Assembly (NCBI RefSeq): GCF_001425325.1
Contig: NZ_LMEH01000002.1
Coordinates: forward strand, 1 to 64,000
Length of the DNA: 64,000 bases
Direction: 5' to 3'
Source: Leifsonia sp. Root1293
Lineage (GTDB): Bacteria > Actinomycetota > Actinomycetes > Actinomycetales > Microbacteriaceae
The position numbers and the translations under genes were made by a program. The notes under the pieces are model-generated. The model saw only the letters and a program-made list of their open reading frames with translations, searched no databases and was not told where the DNA came from. Positions 1 to 9,752 of the stretch are shown in pieces (position 1 is the stretch's first letter; each line of letters begins with the position of its first letter).

Positions 1-160
1 CGCTAGAAACGGATCACACACACACGAGGTTTTTGGCATTTGACATTGTGCACGCTGTTGAGTTCTCAAGGATCGGACGCTCCCGACTTCACACCCATAA
101 AGGTGATCAACTCCGAGGCAACTTCTCTATATTACCCGTCTCGTTCTCGCTGTCAAATCG
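1..160 (-). promoter_or_regulatory. rRNA operon promoter and leader with boxA antiterminator; 16S gene lies off the left edge
   Basis: Read on the minus strand there is a perfect TTGACA (156-151), a 16-nt spacer and TAATAT (134-129), followed about 60 nt downstream by TTGAGAACTC (69-60), directly followed by AACAGCGTG. That boxA-like core is the antitermination signal found in actinobacterial rrn leaders (established for mycobacterial leaders, from memory). The stretch after it (GCACAATGTCAAATGCC, about 53-37) resembles the conserved rRNA processing region. Transcription would leave the window at position 1, so the 16S gene should lie immediately beyond. No rRNA sequence itself is inside the window. 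Confidence 0.8.
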
Positions 161-437
161 AGTGTTTCGCGCCTGACCGAGCATCCTCATTGGGACTGAC
201 TCGACGTACGCGACTCGAAGCTTGACGCTTGCACGAGAGCGGGTGAACCCCTGGCGCAGATGTAGTCCGAAGACTTTTCGTCTGTGTGTTCCAGGGGGTG
301 ATCCCCACTTGAGGCCGGCGAGCACGATTCTGATGAACCTTGGCGCTCTGCCGCACCTTTGGGGTGATGAGTAATAAGTTACGTGGCCGGAACGCTCGTC
401 GCAAATTCGGGGAGCAGCCCGGGCGTGTCGGTCGGTT
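161..437. other. intergenic region between rrn promoter and apt
   Basis: No convincing gene. Open frames here lack ribosome sites and read across the rrn promoter. A short AGAC/GTCT hairpin sits near 271-284. The stretch presumably holds upstream rrn promoter elements and the 3' end of the apt transcript. I see no clear intrinsic terminator. Confidence 0.5.
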
Positions 438-968
438 TCAGGCCTGCAGGAGGCTGAACACCTCGTATTCGGCGAGCTGCTCGCGGCCGCCCAGGCCCTC
501 GAGCTCGAGCGTGACCGCGACGCCGGCGACAGCCCAGCCGGCACGTTCGATGAGGCGGCAGGCCGCCTGCGCCGTGCCACCCGTGGCGAGGACGTCGTCG
601 ATGACGAGCACGCGGGAGCCAGCGGGCAGTTCGTCTTCGTGGACTTCGAGGCTCGCGACTCCGTACTCCAGCTCGTACGTCTCAGTGATGACGCGACGGG
701 GGAGCTTGCCCGCTTTGCGGACCGGCAGCACACCCGCACCGGTCAGGATCGAGGCGCCACCCGCGATGATGAAGCCGCGCGCCTCGAGCCCGCCGAGGAT
801 GTCGAAGGTGCCGGCGAACGGCGCCACCAGCGCCTCGCACATCACCCTGAAGGCAGCGGCATCAGCGAACACCGGCGTCAGGTCCTGGAACTGGATGCCC
901 GCTTCCGGGAAGTCGGGGATCACGTGGATCCGTGCGGACACCTGTTCAGCTGCAGTCGGGTTGCTCAC
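438..968 (-). CDS. apt: adenine phosphoribosyltransferase
   Basis: Purine salvage enzyme of the cytoplasm that converts adenine and PRPP to AMP and pyrophosphate. The 176-residue length is normal. The type I phosphoribosyltransferase PRPP loop is clear at about 119-133 (VLVIDDVLATGGTA), and the N-terminal IPDFPEAGIQFQDLTP segment is the Apt hallmark. The GTG start at 968 sits 6 nt after TAGCCT (980-975) with no Shine-Dalgarno sequence, which suggests a leaderless mRNA. It diverges from purL, so salvage and de novo purine genes share this 188-bp gap. Confidence 0.95.
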   Translation of the reverse strand: MSNPTAAEQVSARIHVIPDFPEAGIQFQDLTPVFADAAAFRVMCEALVAPFAGTFDILGGLEARGFIIAGGASILTGAGVLPVRKAGKLPRRVITETYELEYGVASLEVHEDELPAGSRVLVIDDVLATGGTAQAACRLIERAGWAVAGVAVTLELEGLGGREQLAEYEVFSLLQA

Positions 969-1156
969 GCAGTCAGGCTATCCCGGGCACCGTTCCGAAG
1001 AGCGCCGGCCGCTCGGCCCTCCGACCGAGGCAGGGACGACGGACCGGGCGCCATCGGCCGACGGTAGACTGAGCCGGTCAGGCTGTCCCGCTGAGATCGC
1101 CCGCGCTTCGCGCCGGGCCCGTCGAAGCGCCCCCCTTCTTCTGGAGTTCGCCACCC

Positions 1157-3472
1157 GTGACCACTTCCACTCCCACCGTGCCCGTGCTCGACACCATCGA
1201 GAACGCTGCAGCCACTCCCGAGAAGGAGCAGCCGTATGCGGCTCTCGGGCTGAAGCCCGATGAGTACCAGAGCATCCGCGACATCCTGGGCCGCCGCCCG
1301 ACCAGCGGCGAGCTCGCCATGTACTCGGTGATGTGGAGCGAGCACTGCTCCTACAAGAGCTCGAAGAACTACCTGCGCCAGTTCGGCCAGAAGGTCTCCC
1401 CCGCCATGAAGAAGAACCTCATGGTGGGCATGGGCGAGAACGCCGGCGTCGTCGACGTCGGCGAGGGCTGGGCCGTCACCTTCAAGATCGAGTCGCACAA
1501 CCACCCCTCTTACATCGAGCCCTTCCAGGGTGCCGCGACGGGCGTCGGCGGAATCGTCCGCGACATCATCTCGATGGGCGCACGCCCCGTCGCCGTGATG
1601 GATGCGCTCCGCTTCGGCGCGATCGACCACCCGGACACCGCCAGGGTCGTTCACGGCGTGGTGTCCGGCATCTCGTTCTACGGCAACTGCCTCGGCCTTC
1701 CGAACATCGGCGGCGAGACCTGGTTCGATTCCGTCTACCAGGCCAACCCGCTGGTCAACGCCCTCGCGGTCGGCGTGCTGCGACACGAGGACCTGCACCT
1801 CGCCAACGCCCGCGGCGTCGGCAACAAGGTCGTGCTGTTCGGCGCCCGCACCGGTGGCGACGGCATCGGCGGAGCATCCATCCTCGCCTCCGACACCTTC
1901 GCAGAGGGCGGCCCGACCAAGCGGCCAGCGGTCCAGGTGGGCGACCCGTTCGCCGAGAAGGTGCTCATCGAGTGCTGTCTTGAGCTCTACCGCGGCGAGC
2001 TCGTCGAGGGCATCCAGGATCTGGGCGCCGCCGGCATCAGCTGCGCCACCTCAGAGCTGGCCTCGAACGGCGACGGCGGCATGCACATCACCCTCGACAA
2101 CGTTCTGCTGCGCGACCCGTCGCTGAACGCCGAGGAGATCCTCATGTCGGAGAGCCAGGAGCGCATGATGGCCATCGTGCACCCCGACAAGCTCGAGGGC
2201 TTCCTCGCCGTCACCTCCAAGTGGGACGTCGAGACCAGCGTGCTCGGCGAGGTCACGGACACCGGCCGACTCATCATCGAGTGGCAGGGCGGCGTGATCG
2301 TCGACGTCGACCCGCGCACCGTGGCCGTCGACGGGCCCGTCTACGACCGCCCGGTCGCGTACCCCAGCTGGATCGACGCGCTGCAGGCCGACTCGGCATC
2401 CGCCCTTCCCCGCAGCTCCGACGGCCCGGCCCTGCGTGCCCAGCTGCTGCAGCTGATGGGCAGCGCCAACCTGGCCGACGCCTCGTGGATCACGAGCCAG
2501 TACGACAAGTACGTGCTCGGCAACACGGCGCTCAGCTACCCGGACGACGCGGGCATGGTGCGCGTCGACGAGGAGTCGGGACTCGGCTTCTCGGTGGCGA
2601 CGGACGCCAACGGCCGCTACTGCCAGCTCGACCCGCGCCAGGGAGCTCGACTCGCCCTGGCCGAGGCGTACCGCAATGTCGCGGCATCCGGTGCCGTCCC
2701 CGTGGCCATCTCGGACTGCCTGAACTTCGGCTCCCCCGAGAACCCCGAGGTCATGTGGCAGTTCTCCGAGGCAGTGACGGGCCTGGCCGACGGATGCCTC
2801 GAGCTCGAGATCCCCGTGACCGGTGGCAACGTCTCGTTCTACAACCAGACCGGTGACGTGCCGATCCACCCCACCCCCGTCGTGGCCGTTCTCGGCGTGA
2901 TCGACGACGTCGCCCGACGCATCCCGTCGGGCTGGCAGGACGAGGGTCACAACATCTACCTCCTCGGAACGACGCGCGAGGAGCTCGACGGCTCGGCCTG
3001 GGCCGATGTCGTGCACGGTCACCTCGGCGGACTGCCGCCGCAGGTCGACCTGGCCGGCGAGAAGCGACTCGGCGAGCTGCTGCGTGCAGCCGCTGTCGAG
3101 GGCCTCATCGACAGCGCCCACGACCTCTCCGATGGCGGCCTCGGCGTCGCCCTCTCGGAGAGCGTGCTGCGCTTCGGCCTGGGCGCCCGGGTCTGGCTCG
3201 GCGAGATCATCGAGCGCGACGGGGTCGACGCGGCGACGGCACTGTTCTCCGAGTCGGCCGGCCGCGTGATCGTGACGGTGCCGCGTGAGGACGACGTGAA
3301 GTTCCGTGGCCTGTGCGAGGGCCGGGACTACCCGGTGCTGCGCATCGGCGTGACGGATGCCGAACTCGGCGCTCTCGAGGTGCAGGATGCCTTCACTGTG
3401 CCGATCGACGAGTTGCGCACGACGAACCGCGCGCCGCTCGCCGACGCGTTCGGTCCTGTCGTCGGCTACTGA
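1157..3472 (+). CDS. purL: phosphoribosylformylglycinamidine synthase II (small-type PurL)
   Basis: Catalyses the ATP-dependent amidation of FGAR to FGAM in de novo purine synthesis, using ammonia delivered by PurQ with PurS as partner. At 771 residues it is the small PurL, not the fused 1300-residue enzyme, so purS and purQ must lie elsewhere. AIR-synthase-type motifs are visible: [20 protein letters not shown] near 115, ESQERM near 330, and [14 protein letters not shown] near 660. The start is a GTG; TAGACT at 1063-1068 could be its -10, giving a leader of about 85 nt. Its stop overlaps the next start (TGATG). Confidence 0.95.
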   Translation: MTTSTPTVPVLDTIENAAATPEKEQPYAALGLKPDEYQSIRDILGRRPTSGELAMYSVMWSEHCSYKSSKNYLRQFGQKVSPAMKKNLMVGMGENAGVVDVGEGWAVTFKIESHNHPSYIEPFQGAATGVGGIVRDIISMGARPVAVMDALRFGAIDHPDTARVVHGVVSGISFYGNCLGLPNIGGETWFDSVYQANPLVNALAVGVLRHEDLHLANARGVGNKVVLFGARTGGDGIGGASILASDTFAEGGPTKRPAVQVGDPFAEKVLIECCLELYRGELVEGIQDLGAAGISCATSELASNGDGGMHITLDNVLLRDPSLNAEEILMSESQERMMAIVHPDKLEGFLAVTSKWDVETSVLGEVTDTGRLIIEWQGGVIVDVDPRTVAVDGPVYDRPVAYPSWIDALQADSASALPRSSDGPALRAQLLQLMGSANLADASWITSQYDKYVLGNTALSYPDDAGMVRVDEESGLGFSVATDANGRYCQLDPRQGARLALAEAYRNVAASGAVPVAISDCLNFGSPENPEVMWQFSEAVTGLADGCLELEIPVTGGNVSFYNQTGDVPIHPTPVVAVLGVIDDVARRIPSGWQDEGHNIYLLGTTREELDGSAWADVVHGHLGGLPPQVDLAGEKRLGELLRAAAVEGLIDSAHDLSDGGLGVALSESVLRFGLGARVWLGEIIERDGVDAATALFSESAGRVIVTVPREDDVKFRGLCEGRDYPVLRIGVTDAELGALEVQDAFTVPIDELRTTNRAPLADAFGPVVGY

Positions 3473-4119
3473 TGCGCCGGGCGGGCATCGCCGGCACGGC
3501 GGCTCTCGCCGTCGTCATCCTGCTCTCGGCCTGCACGCCGGCGTCCGACGCGGGTGGTGCATCGACCACGCCACCGGCCACGCCGTCTCCGGCTGACGGC
3601 GGCGTCGTCGACGCCTCGGACTCACCGCTCTCCTTCGCCGCGAATCCGCGCTTCGAGGGCGACAAACTCCCGCAGATCGCAGACGGGCTCGTCTCCGACC
3701 CGCGCTGGACGCTCTCGAGCCCCGACGACGGCACCGGCTCGTGGGGGTACACCTCGAGTGATGAGGCCTGCACTCTCACATTGAGCCAGGTGCTGCTTCC
3801 CGAGGAGCTGACCGGGCGGACGGATGACCTCGACGCGACCCGCGCCTACCTCGCGGCCGTGCTGCAGGAGGACCCCCAGGTGGTCGAGGACAACGCGCAG
3901 GTTCACCAGTTCGCTGGAGGGGACGACCCGACCGAGGCACTGCTCCTGAGCTCCGGCGGCCAGGACGGCTCCGCCTGGTTCGTGCTCCTCCGGGTGTTCA
4001 GTTCGGTTGACGCCGCCGTCGGCGTGAGCGGCCAGTGCTCCGCCGGAACCGACGTGCGCACCGCCATCGCCACCGCAGAGGGCAAGCTCGGTATCGTCGC
4101 GCCTCTCGCCGCCGGCTGA
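3472..4119 (+). CDS. putative secreted lipoprotein of unknown function
   Basis: A 215-residue protein. The N-terminus [21 protein letters not shown] is a lipoprotein signal with lipobox LSAC, so Cys21 should be lipidated and the protein held outside the membrane. A Ser/Thr/Pro/Ala-rich linker follows, then a compact domain with two further cysteines (in DEACTL and GQCSAG) that could form a disulfide. The ATG overlaps the purL stop by one base, so translation is probably coupled to purL. I do not recognise the domain. Confidence 0.8.
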   Translation: MRRAGIAGTAALAVVILLSACTPASDAGGASTTPPATPSPADGGVVDASDSPLSFAANPRFEGDKLPQIADGLVSDPRWTLSSPDDGTGSWGYTSSDEACTLTLSQVLLPEELTGRTDDLDATRAYLAAVLQEDPQVVEDNAQVHQFAGGDDPTEALLLSSGGQDGSAWFVLLRVFSSVDAAVGVSGQCSAGTDVRTAIATAEGKLGIVAPLAAG

Positions 4120-4121
4120 TC

Positions 4122-4613
4122 ATGGCTGCGGTCGAGGACTACAGCGAGGCCTACGCGGGCGAACACGGGCGGTTCGCCCTGATTCCGGCGGCCTACGTCG
4201 TGCTGCGCCGCGGTGATGAGGTGCTGCTGCAGCGACGCGCGGGCACGGGCTACTACGACGGGTACTGGGCCGCCGGAGCCGCCGGACACGTCGAGCAGGG
4301 CGAGTCGGTGCTCGCCGCCGCTGCCCGGGAGGCGGTGGAGGAGCTCGGGGTGCTCGTCGAGGTGCGCGACCTCGAGACGCTCACTGTGATGCACCGCACC
4401 GGGGGAACTGGAGCCGCCATCGACGAGCGGCTCGACGTGTTCTTCTCCTGCACCCGCTGGACGGGCGAGCCCGCGTTGCAGGAGGACAAGGCCAGCGACC
4501 TGAGGTGGTTCGCGCTCGACGCCCTCCCTGAGCCGGTCGTGCCGCACGAGCTGGCCGTCCTCGAGGCTCTCCGCGACGGGGCGCTGGAGCCGGTGACGGC
4601 GTTCGGGTTCTGA
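4122..4613 (+). CDS. NUDIX hydrolase
   Basis: A 163-residue NUDIX pyrophosphohydrolase. The Nudix box GX5EX7REUXEEXGU is intact at residues 55-77 (from GHVEQGES to REAVEELGV), supplying the Mg-binding glutamates. Such enzymes cleave nucleoside diphosphates linked to another group; the substrate cannot be read from the sequence. The start is the ATG two bases after the lipoprotein stop, so it is the third gene of a purL-led unit. A longer frame upstream is only a reading of the lipoprotein gene. Confidence 0.88.
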   Translation: MAAVEDYSEAYAGEHGRFALIPAAYVVLRRGDEVLLQRRAGTGYYDGYWAAGAAGHVEQGESVLAAAAREAVEELGVLVEVRDLETLTVMHRTGGTGAAIDERLDVFFSCTRWTGEPALQEDKASDLRWFALDALPEPVVPHELAVLEALRDGALEPVTAFGF

Positions 4614-4665
4614 GCGCGCGCTGCACCCGCGGACGTCGTCCTGGCCTCGGCCGACGCGGCGGACG

Positions 4666-5073
4666 TCACTCCGTGGCTCGGGCGATGACCACGAGCAGCG
4701 CCTGGCCATAGGCCTCGGCCGGCTCCGGATGCTCGAACGCCATCTCGGCGCCGTCGAGCTCGATCGTCACCTCGAAGCTGTCGGGGAGTCGGCGCAGCGC
4801 GCGGAACCTCGAGCGGAGCAGTTCGCGCAACTGGTCCTCGCGCGGCAGCCAGACGGCATCCGTCAGCGGCAGGGAGTCGAGGGCCCACTCCGTCGTGCCG
4901 TTGAACCCCAGCACCGTGCCCGTCGGGTGGTGCTGGGCCTCGATGGTCATCTCGCTGACGGTGAAGATGTCGTCGTCGAGATCGGGGATGTCGATCTGGA
5001 ACCTGTCTCCGGACTCCGGCCGCCACACCAGGCCGGCGGTGCGCAGTTCGGCGGCGAGCTCTCGGGAGATCAT
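4666..5073 (-). CDS. conserved actinobacterial protein of unknown function
   Basis: A 135-residue soluble protein rich in acidic residues, with motifs DDDIFTVSEM, FNGTTEWALD and WLPREDQLRELL. From memory close homologues are common in Microbacteriaceae and are sometimes labelled pilus assembly protein CpaE. That label is not supported: there is no P-loop or receiver domain and the protein is far too short. The start is the ATG at 5073, preceded by a run of six G that can serve as a Shine-Dalgarno site. It is convergent with the NUDIX gene and divergent from the next acetyltransferase. Confidence 0.75.
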   Translation of the reverse strand: MISRELAAELRTAGLVWRPESGDRFQIDIPDLDDDIFTVSEMTIEAQHHPTGTVLGFNGTTEWALDSLPLTDAVWLPREDQLRELLRSRFRALRRLPDSFEVTIELDGAEMAFEHPEPAEAYGQALLVVIARATE

Positions 5074-5160
5074 CCCCCCATCGTGCCCGAGCCCTGCGAC
5101 GCGCGATAGGGCGCCGCCCGGGTGACACCCGAATCGTCGGCAGTCTGACAGGATCGTGCC

Positions 5161-5583
5161 GTGGATCCGTATCCCCTGCGTGCCGCAACCGAAGCCGACG
5201 TCGACGCCCTGTTGGCGTTCTGGGCGCGCGCCGCCGAGAACGACGCCCGGCCGGCCGACAGTGCCGACGCCATCCGCGGCCTCATCGCCCGCGATCCGGA
5301 AGCCCTCGTGGTCGCGACCATCGGAAGCAGCATCGTCGGGTCGATCATCTCCGGTTGGGACGGCTGGCGGTTCCATCTCTATCGCCTCGCGGTCGATCCG
5401 GCGCTTCGGCGCCACGGGATCGGACGCGCGCTGCTGGATGCCGCCGAGAAGCGCCTGATCGCGCTCGGGGCGAGCCGCATCGACGCCATGGTGCTCGACG
5501 GCAACGAGCTGGGCCAGCGCATCTGGAGCGCCGCCGGCTACGTCCGGCAGGACGAGTGGGGCCGCTGGGTCAAGCCGGTGTGA
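5161..5583 (+). CDS. GNAT family N-acetyltransferase
   Basis: A 140-residue single-domain GNAT enzyme that would transfer acetyl from acetyl-CoA to an amine. The acetyl-CoA loop is visible at about 81-92 (VDPALRRHGIGRALL, the Q/RxxGxG/A signature), and a C-terminal AAGYVRQDEWGRWVK segment matches the RimI-like fold. The substrate is unknown. The GTG start lies 6 nt after CAGGAT (5149-5154), again a leaderless-type arrangement. Confidence 0.88.
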   Translation: MDPYPLRAATEADVDALLAFWARAAENDARPADSADAIRGLIARDPEALVVATIGSSIVGSIISGWDGWRFHLYRLAVDPALRRHGIGRALLDAAEKRLIALGASRIDAMVLDGNELGQRIWSAAGYVRQDEWGRWVKPV

Positions 5584-5601
5584 GCGACGGCCCGGAACAG
5601 G

Positions 5602-6510
5602 TCACCCGGCGAGGATCGCCTCGGTCCGTTCCCAGAGCCGCGTGCCGATGGCCGGATCGGTGGACGCCCGGATCGGTCGGCGACGCACCGGGGCTCCCTG
5701 CGTGAGCAGACTCGGCCCGAAGTACCAGCCGCCCTGGGCAGCCGGATCCGTCGCCGCCCGCACGACCGGCCACGCACCCCGGTCCTTGCCCTGCGCCCAG
5801 AGGCCCTGGAGCGCGTCACCGAAGCGCTTCGCCCGGCTGGGCTCATTGACCCCGGGAACGCGCGGGCTCAGACCGCCGATCGAGTACCCGGGCTGGACGA
5901 CGAGAGCCCGGGTGGTGCTGCCTGCCGCTCGCAGCCGCCGATCGAGTTCGAACCCGAAGGACTCGACCTCGAGCTTCGACTGGGCATAGGCCGTCCAGGA
6001 GTCGTAGGCGCCTGCGAGCTGCAGGTCGTCGAGCGCCGAACGGGTGAGCCTGGCCGCGAGCGAGCCGAGCAGGACGACACGGGCGCCGGGCGTGCTCTCG
6101 AGCGTCGGCAGCAGCCGGTTCACGAGGGCGAAGTGCCCCAGGTAGTTGGTGGCGAAGACGAGCTCGTTGCCGTCGAGGCTGACCTCGCGATCGCGGGGCG
6201 GATGCACGATCCCGGCGTTCGCGATGAGGCCATCGAGCCTCGGAAGGGCCGCGATGGCGTCGGCAGCAGCGGCGACGGAGGACAGGTCCGACACGTCGAG
6301 GTGAAGCGTGCCGACCGTCGACCGAGGCGCGCGCGTGCGGATGGCCATTGCCGCCGCATCCGCTCGCTCGTCGTTCCGACAGGCGAGGATGACCGAGGCT
6401 CCGGCGACGGCGAGTTGCGCAGCGGCGAAGAAGCCGACGCCGGCGTTGGCTCCGGTGACCACGAAGGTCCTGCCGACCTGGGAGGGGAGGTGGCGCGGGT
6501 CCCAGCTCAC
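5602..6510 (-). CDS. short-chain dehydrogenase/reductase (WW-domain oxidoreductase-like SDR)
   Basis: A 302-residue NAD(P)-dependent oxidoreductase. The Rossmann motif TGANAGVG lies near residue 19, NAG near 90, and the catalytic Tyr-x3-Lys appears as YAQSK near 161, with a serine upstream. The long C-terminal tail and overall form resemble the retinol-dehydrogenase-like or protochlorophyllide-reductase-like SDR group; the substrate is unknown. The GTG at 6510 was chosen because it overlaps the chorismate mutase stop (GTGA). The in-frame extension upstream only reads through that gene. Confidence 0.85.
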   Translation of the reverse strand: MSWDPRHLPSQVGRTFVVTGANAGVGFFAAAQLAVAGASVILACRNDERADAAAMAIRTRAPRSTVGTLHLDVSDLSSVAAAADAIAALPRLDGLIANAGIVHPPRDREVSLDGNELVFATNYLGHFALVNRLLPTLESTPGARVVLLGSLAARLTRSALDDLQLAGAYDSWTAYAQSKLEVESFGFELDRRLRAAGSTTRALVVQPGYSIGGLSPRVPGVNEPSRAKRFGDALQGLWAQGKDRGAWPVVRAATDPAAQGGWYFGPSLLTQGAPVRRRPIRASTDPAIGTRLWERTEAILAG

Positions 6511-6857
6511 TGGGCGTCGCCGGATGCTTCGGGGGTCGCGGCGTCGCTGGCGAGACGCTCGTGGTGGTGGATGACCTCGGCCACCACGAAGTTGAACCAC
6601 TTCTCGGCGAAGGCCGGATCGAGGTTCGCGTCGACGGCCAGGGCGCGCAGTCGTGCGATCTGACGCTTCTCGCGCTCGGGATCCGCCGCGGGCAACTCGT
6701 GCGCCGCCTTCAGGCGTCCCACCTGCTGGGTGAACTTGAAGCGCTCCGCCAGGAGGTGCACGAGGGCTGCATCGATGTTGTCGATGGACTGACGGATGCC
6801 GCCCAGCTCGGCGAGAGCCGCCTCGCGGTGGGCGTCCGGCGTCGTGGCATCAGGCAT
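6507..6857 (-). CDS. chorismate mutase, AroQ fold
   Basis: A 116-residue all-helical chorismate mutase that converts chorismate to prephenate for Phe/Tyr synthesis. The AroQ pattern is visible: IRQSIDNIDAALVHLLAERF, then QVGRLKA with the active-site lysine, then DPEREKRQI. It lacks a prephenate dehydratase or DAHP synthase partner domain and lacks a signal peptide, so it is the cytoplasmic stand-alone form. TAGGGT (6869-6864) lies exactly 6 nt before the ATG, so the mRNA is probably leaderless. It is coupled to the downstream SDR. Confidence 0.9.
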   Translation of the reverse strand: MPDATTPDAHREAALAELGGIRQSIDNIDAALVHLLAERFKFTQQVGRLKAAHELPAADPEREKRQIARLRALAVDANLDPAFAEKWFNFVVAEVIHHHERLASDAATPEASGDAQ

Positions 6858-6876
6858 GTCTCGACCCTAATACGAC

Positions 6877-8625
6877 TCACCGCTGTCCATCGTCGGCCGC
6901 GACACCGCCCGGCCGCTGAGCGGCCACGTAGGCCTCGGCGTCGGCGACGGCGCGCAGAACGGTGTCTCCGACCCACTCGGTGCTGCGGTAGACGTTCTCT
7001 GGGCCGATCAGGCTCTCGACCTTCTCGTGCTTCAGCTGGCTCAAGACGTGGTCGTTGCTCACCACCAGCTTGAGGAGCGAACCTCTCGCCTGGAGCCTGG
7101 TGGCATAGCCGCGCAGCACGTCGATGAGCGAGAGCCCGATCTCGTCGACGCCGCGCAGCCTGATGACGACGACCGATCCGGCACTCTCGGCCGTCACCAT
7201 GGGCAGTCCCGTGGAGAACGTGGGTGCGCTCGCGAAGAACAGGCTGCCGTAGGGCTGGAGCACCACGACCTCGGCGCCCGGAAGGGTGCCGGGCGGCTGG
7301 GTCTCGCGCATCCGTCGCCCCTCGGTGAACTCCAGCCGAACCAGGCGCAGGCGATTCGACTGCGACGCGACGTACAGGATGATGCCGAGGCCCACTCCGA
7401 ACAGCACGGCGAACTGCAGCGGAATGATGAGGGTGAGCACGAACGTCGTCGCCATGACGACGGTCTGCACGGGTCCGGTGCGCGCCACCGAGGCGATCTT
7501 GGCCGGCTTCACCGTGGTGACGCCCACCACGATGAGCAGTGCGGCGAGCGCCGGCATCGCGACGAAGCCGACGATCCCGGACAGCGTGAGGACGATGAGC
7601 GCCATCACTCCGCCCGCGAAGAAGAACGCCAGCCGGGAGCGCGCGCCGGCAGCGACGATCAGGGCCGAGCCCGACATCGATCCGCCGACGGGCGCACCCT
7701 GGAACAGCCCGGAGAGGATGTTTCCCGCGCCCTGCCCGATGAAGTCGCGTGAGGCATCGGCCGTGCGGCCGTCGACGTTGCGGAAGGCGCCGGAGACCGC
7801 CGCACCCTGCACGAGGCCGACGAGGGCGAGGGAGAGAGCCGGCACGAACAGCGGAACCACCTCGCCGAGATCGGGAAGCACCGGGCCGGGAAGGCCTGCC
7901 GGAACCTCGGTGATGTCGCGCACGAGGGCGACGGGAAGGCCGAGCACATCGGCGAACAGCACGGCGAGCGCCGACCCGAGGATGACGGCCACAACCATCC
8001 CCATCGCCCTGAGGGGCGTGCGCTGCAGCAGGACGATGCCGGCGATCGTCAGCACACCGACGAGCAGGGTGGGCCAGCTGATGCCGCCGATGTTCAGCAG
8101 CAGGTCGAAGGTGCGCTGGATCCGGCCGTCACCCCTGGCCGCATAGCCCGTGAAGTTGCCGAGCTGGCCCAGCACGATGTTGACGCCGACAGCGGTGATG
8201 AATCCGGTCATGACGGCGGTCGGGACGAAGCGCAGGAGTCGTCCACCCTTGAGGAGGCCGACTCCCACCATGATGACTCCGGTGAGCAGGCCGAGAGTGA
8301 CGAGGGCTCCGGCGGGATCGGGTCGCGAGAGGATCGCGGCATCGGCGACCACGAGCGACATGGCCCCTGTCGCCTGCACGGCCATGAAGGAACTGCTGGT
8401 GAAGAGAGCCGCGCCCATCATGCCGAAGAGGTAGGCGTAGAGGCCCGAGACCGGGTTGAGCCCGGCGAGCAGTCCGGCCGCCAGCCCGTCCGGGACGCTC
8501 TCGACACCGAGAACCAGCCCGGCCATGGCATCGCGGCCGATGCTCTTGCGAGCGAAGCTGCTGCGGAGTCGCGGGAACCGCTTCGTCGGCTGCGACTGCG
8601 ACGCCGGCTGCGGCTCCTCGGTCAT
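6877..8625 (-). CDS. SulP family inorganic anion transporter with STAS domain
   Basis: A 582-residue membrane protein. The first 400 residues carry the SulP core: an N-terminal VLGVESVPDGLAAGLLAGLNPVSGLYAY segment and about eleven hydrophobic helices. The last 130 residues form a STAS domain (VVVLQPYGSLFFASAPTF onward). Members move sulfate, bicarbonate or dicarboxylates; which one applies here is not visible. The start is the ATG at 8625 with GGGAG about 6 nt upstream. An ATG 12 nt further upstream (8637) is an alternative. The C-terminal tail after the STAS domain is short and hydrophilic. Confidence 0.9.
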   Translation of the reverse strand: MTEEPQPASQSQPTKRFPRLRSSFARKSIGRDAMAGLVLGVESVPDGLAAGLLAGLNPVSGLYAYLFGMMGAALFTSSSFMAVQATGAMSLVVADAAILSRPDPAGALVTLGLLTGVIMVGVGLLKGGRLLRFVPTAVMTGFITAVGVNIVLGQLGNFTGYAARGDGRIQRTFDLLLNIGGISWPTLLVGVLTIAGIVLLQRTPLRAMGMVVAVILGSALAVLFADVLGLPVALVRDITEVPAGLPGPVLPDLGEVVPLFVPALSLALVGLVQGAAVSGAFRNVDGRTADASRDFIGQGAGNILSGLFQGAPVGGSMSGSALIVAAGARSRLAFFFAGGVMALIVLTLSGIVGFVAMPALAALLIVVGVTTVKPAKIASVARTGPVQTVVMATTFVLTLIIPLQFAVLFGVGLGIILYVASQSNRLRLVRLEFTEGRRMRETQPPGTLPGAEVVVLQPYGSLFFASAPTFSTGLPMVTAESAGSVVVIRLRGVDEIGLSLIDVLRGYATRLQARGSLLKLVVSNDHVLSQLKHEKVESLIGPENVYRSTEWVGDTVLRAVADAEAYVAAQRPGGVAADDGQR

Positions 8626-8720
8626 GCTCGCTCCCATCCGGCACCAGTCTGTCGGATGCCGACTGCGCATGGGGAACGAGATCATCACCGTGCGAGGCGC
8701 GCCCGGTCACCGGCCGGAGT

Positions 8721-9659
8721 TCAGCCGACCGGCGCTGGCACCGGTCGGGCGAAGACGCGCAGCCGCTTCTGCGTCAGCAGGATGCCGAGGAGCACGAGCA
8801 GCGCGCCGACGGGCTCGTGCCAGGAGAAGGTCTCGCCGAGCACGAGTACCCCGAGGACGACCCCCACCACCGGCGTCACGTACGTGACGGTCGATGCGTT
8901 GGTGGGCCCCCACGCCCTCAGCACGTTGATGTTCCAGATGTAGACGACACCGGTGCCGAGCGCGCCGAGCGCGATCAGGCTGAGTGTGATGGGCCAGTCC
9001 AGCTCGACGGGACCTGCGGCCACGATCGGCGTCAGCAGCAGCATGAGAGCTCCGGCGATGCCGATGTTGAGGAAGGCGAAAGTCGCCCCGGCGATGGGTC
9101 GTCCGCTGAGGAAGCGTCGGGTGTACCCGAACGTGAAGCCGTAGCTGAGCGCGGAGCCGAGGCAGGCGAACTGGCCCCAGAGATCGCCCGTGATGGCGGC
9201 GTAGCCCCACGGGCCGATGATGACGACCACGCCGACGATGCCGACGACCACGCCCAGCACCTGGTCGCGCACGAGCTTCTCCACCCTGAACACCGCCGTC
9301 GCCATGATGGCCGTGGTGATCGGGGTGACGGCGTTGTAGATGGACGCCAGGCTCGACGAGACGTACTGCTCGGCCCAGGCGTAGAGGAGGTAGGGCACGA
9401 CGCATCCGCTGATGGCGATGACGACGAAGTGCAGCCAGACCGCCGGTTCGCGGGGCAGGACAGGACCCCCGTCGACCCGCGGGCGGGTGACGAGGACGAT
9501 GACGCCGAGCACCAGGGCACCGAGCACCAGTCGGGACCACGCGATCTGTCCGAAGCCGACGCCCTCGAGCGCGACCTTCATGAAGAGGAAGCTCGCCCCC
9601 CAGACGACGCCCATGCCGAGGAACTGGAGCCAGATGCCGAGGGTGCCGCGTGTGTTCAC
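8721..9659 (-). CDS. EamA/DMT family transporter
   Basis: A 312-residue protein with about ten predicted transmembrane helices, in the two-EamA-repeat layout of drug/metabolite exporters. Motifs VVWGASFLFMKVAL at the N-terminus and TYVTPVVGVVLGVLVLGE near residue 260 are typical. The substrate is unknown; amino acids or their analogues are usual for the family. The GTG start at 9659 is 7 nt after TAGTGT (9672-9667), so the gene has its own leaderless promoter in the 93-bp gap after the symporter gene. Confidence 0.9.
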   Translation of the reverse strand: MNTRGTLGIWLQFLGMGVVWGASFLFMKVALEGVGFGQIAWSRLVLGALVLGVIVLVTRPRVDGGPVLPREPAVWLHFVVIAISGCVVPYLLYAWAEQYVSSSLASIYNAVTPITTAIMATAVFRVEKLVRDQVLGVVVGIVGVVVIIGPWGYAAITGDLWGQFACLGSALSYGFTFGYTRRFLSGRPIAGATFAFLNIGIAGALMLLLTPIVAAGPVELDWPITLSLIALGALGTGVVYIWNINVLRAWGPTNASTVTYVTPVVGVVLGVLVLGETFSWHEPVGALLVLLGILLTQKRLRVFARPVPAPVG

Positions 9660-9752
9660 TCCCCAGACACTACGGCCGACGGCGGACCCCGGACGACGCG
9701 CGCGAACACGCTGTCCGGAATCCGCCGAAGGATGGCTGCCTGCGCACGTTCC

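Noticed and set aside
40-45. TTGACA on the plus strand as a promoter
   Set aside because: It falls within the conserved rrn leader on the opposite strand and has no matching -10 or gene downstream.
4666-5073. Naming this gene cpaE
   Set aside because: No ATPase or receiver domain; 135 residues is far shorter than CpaE.
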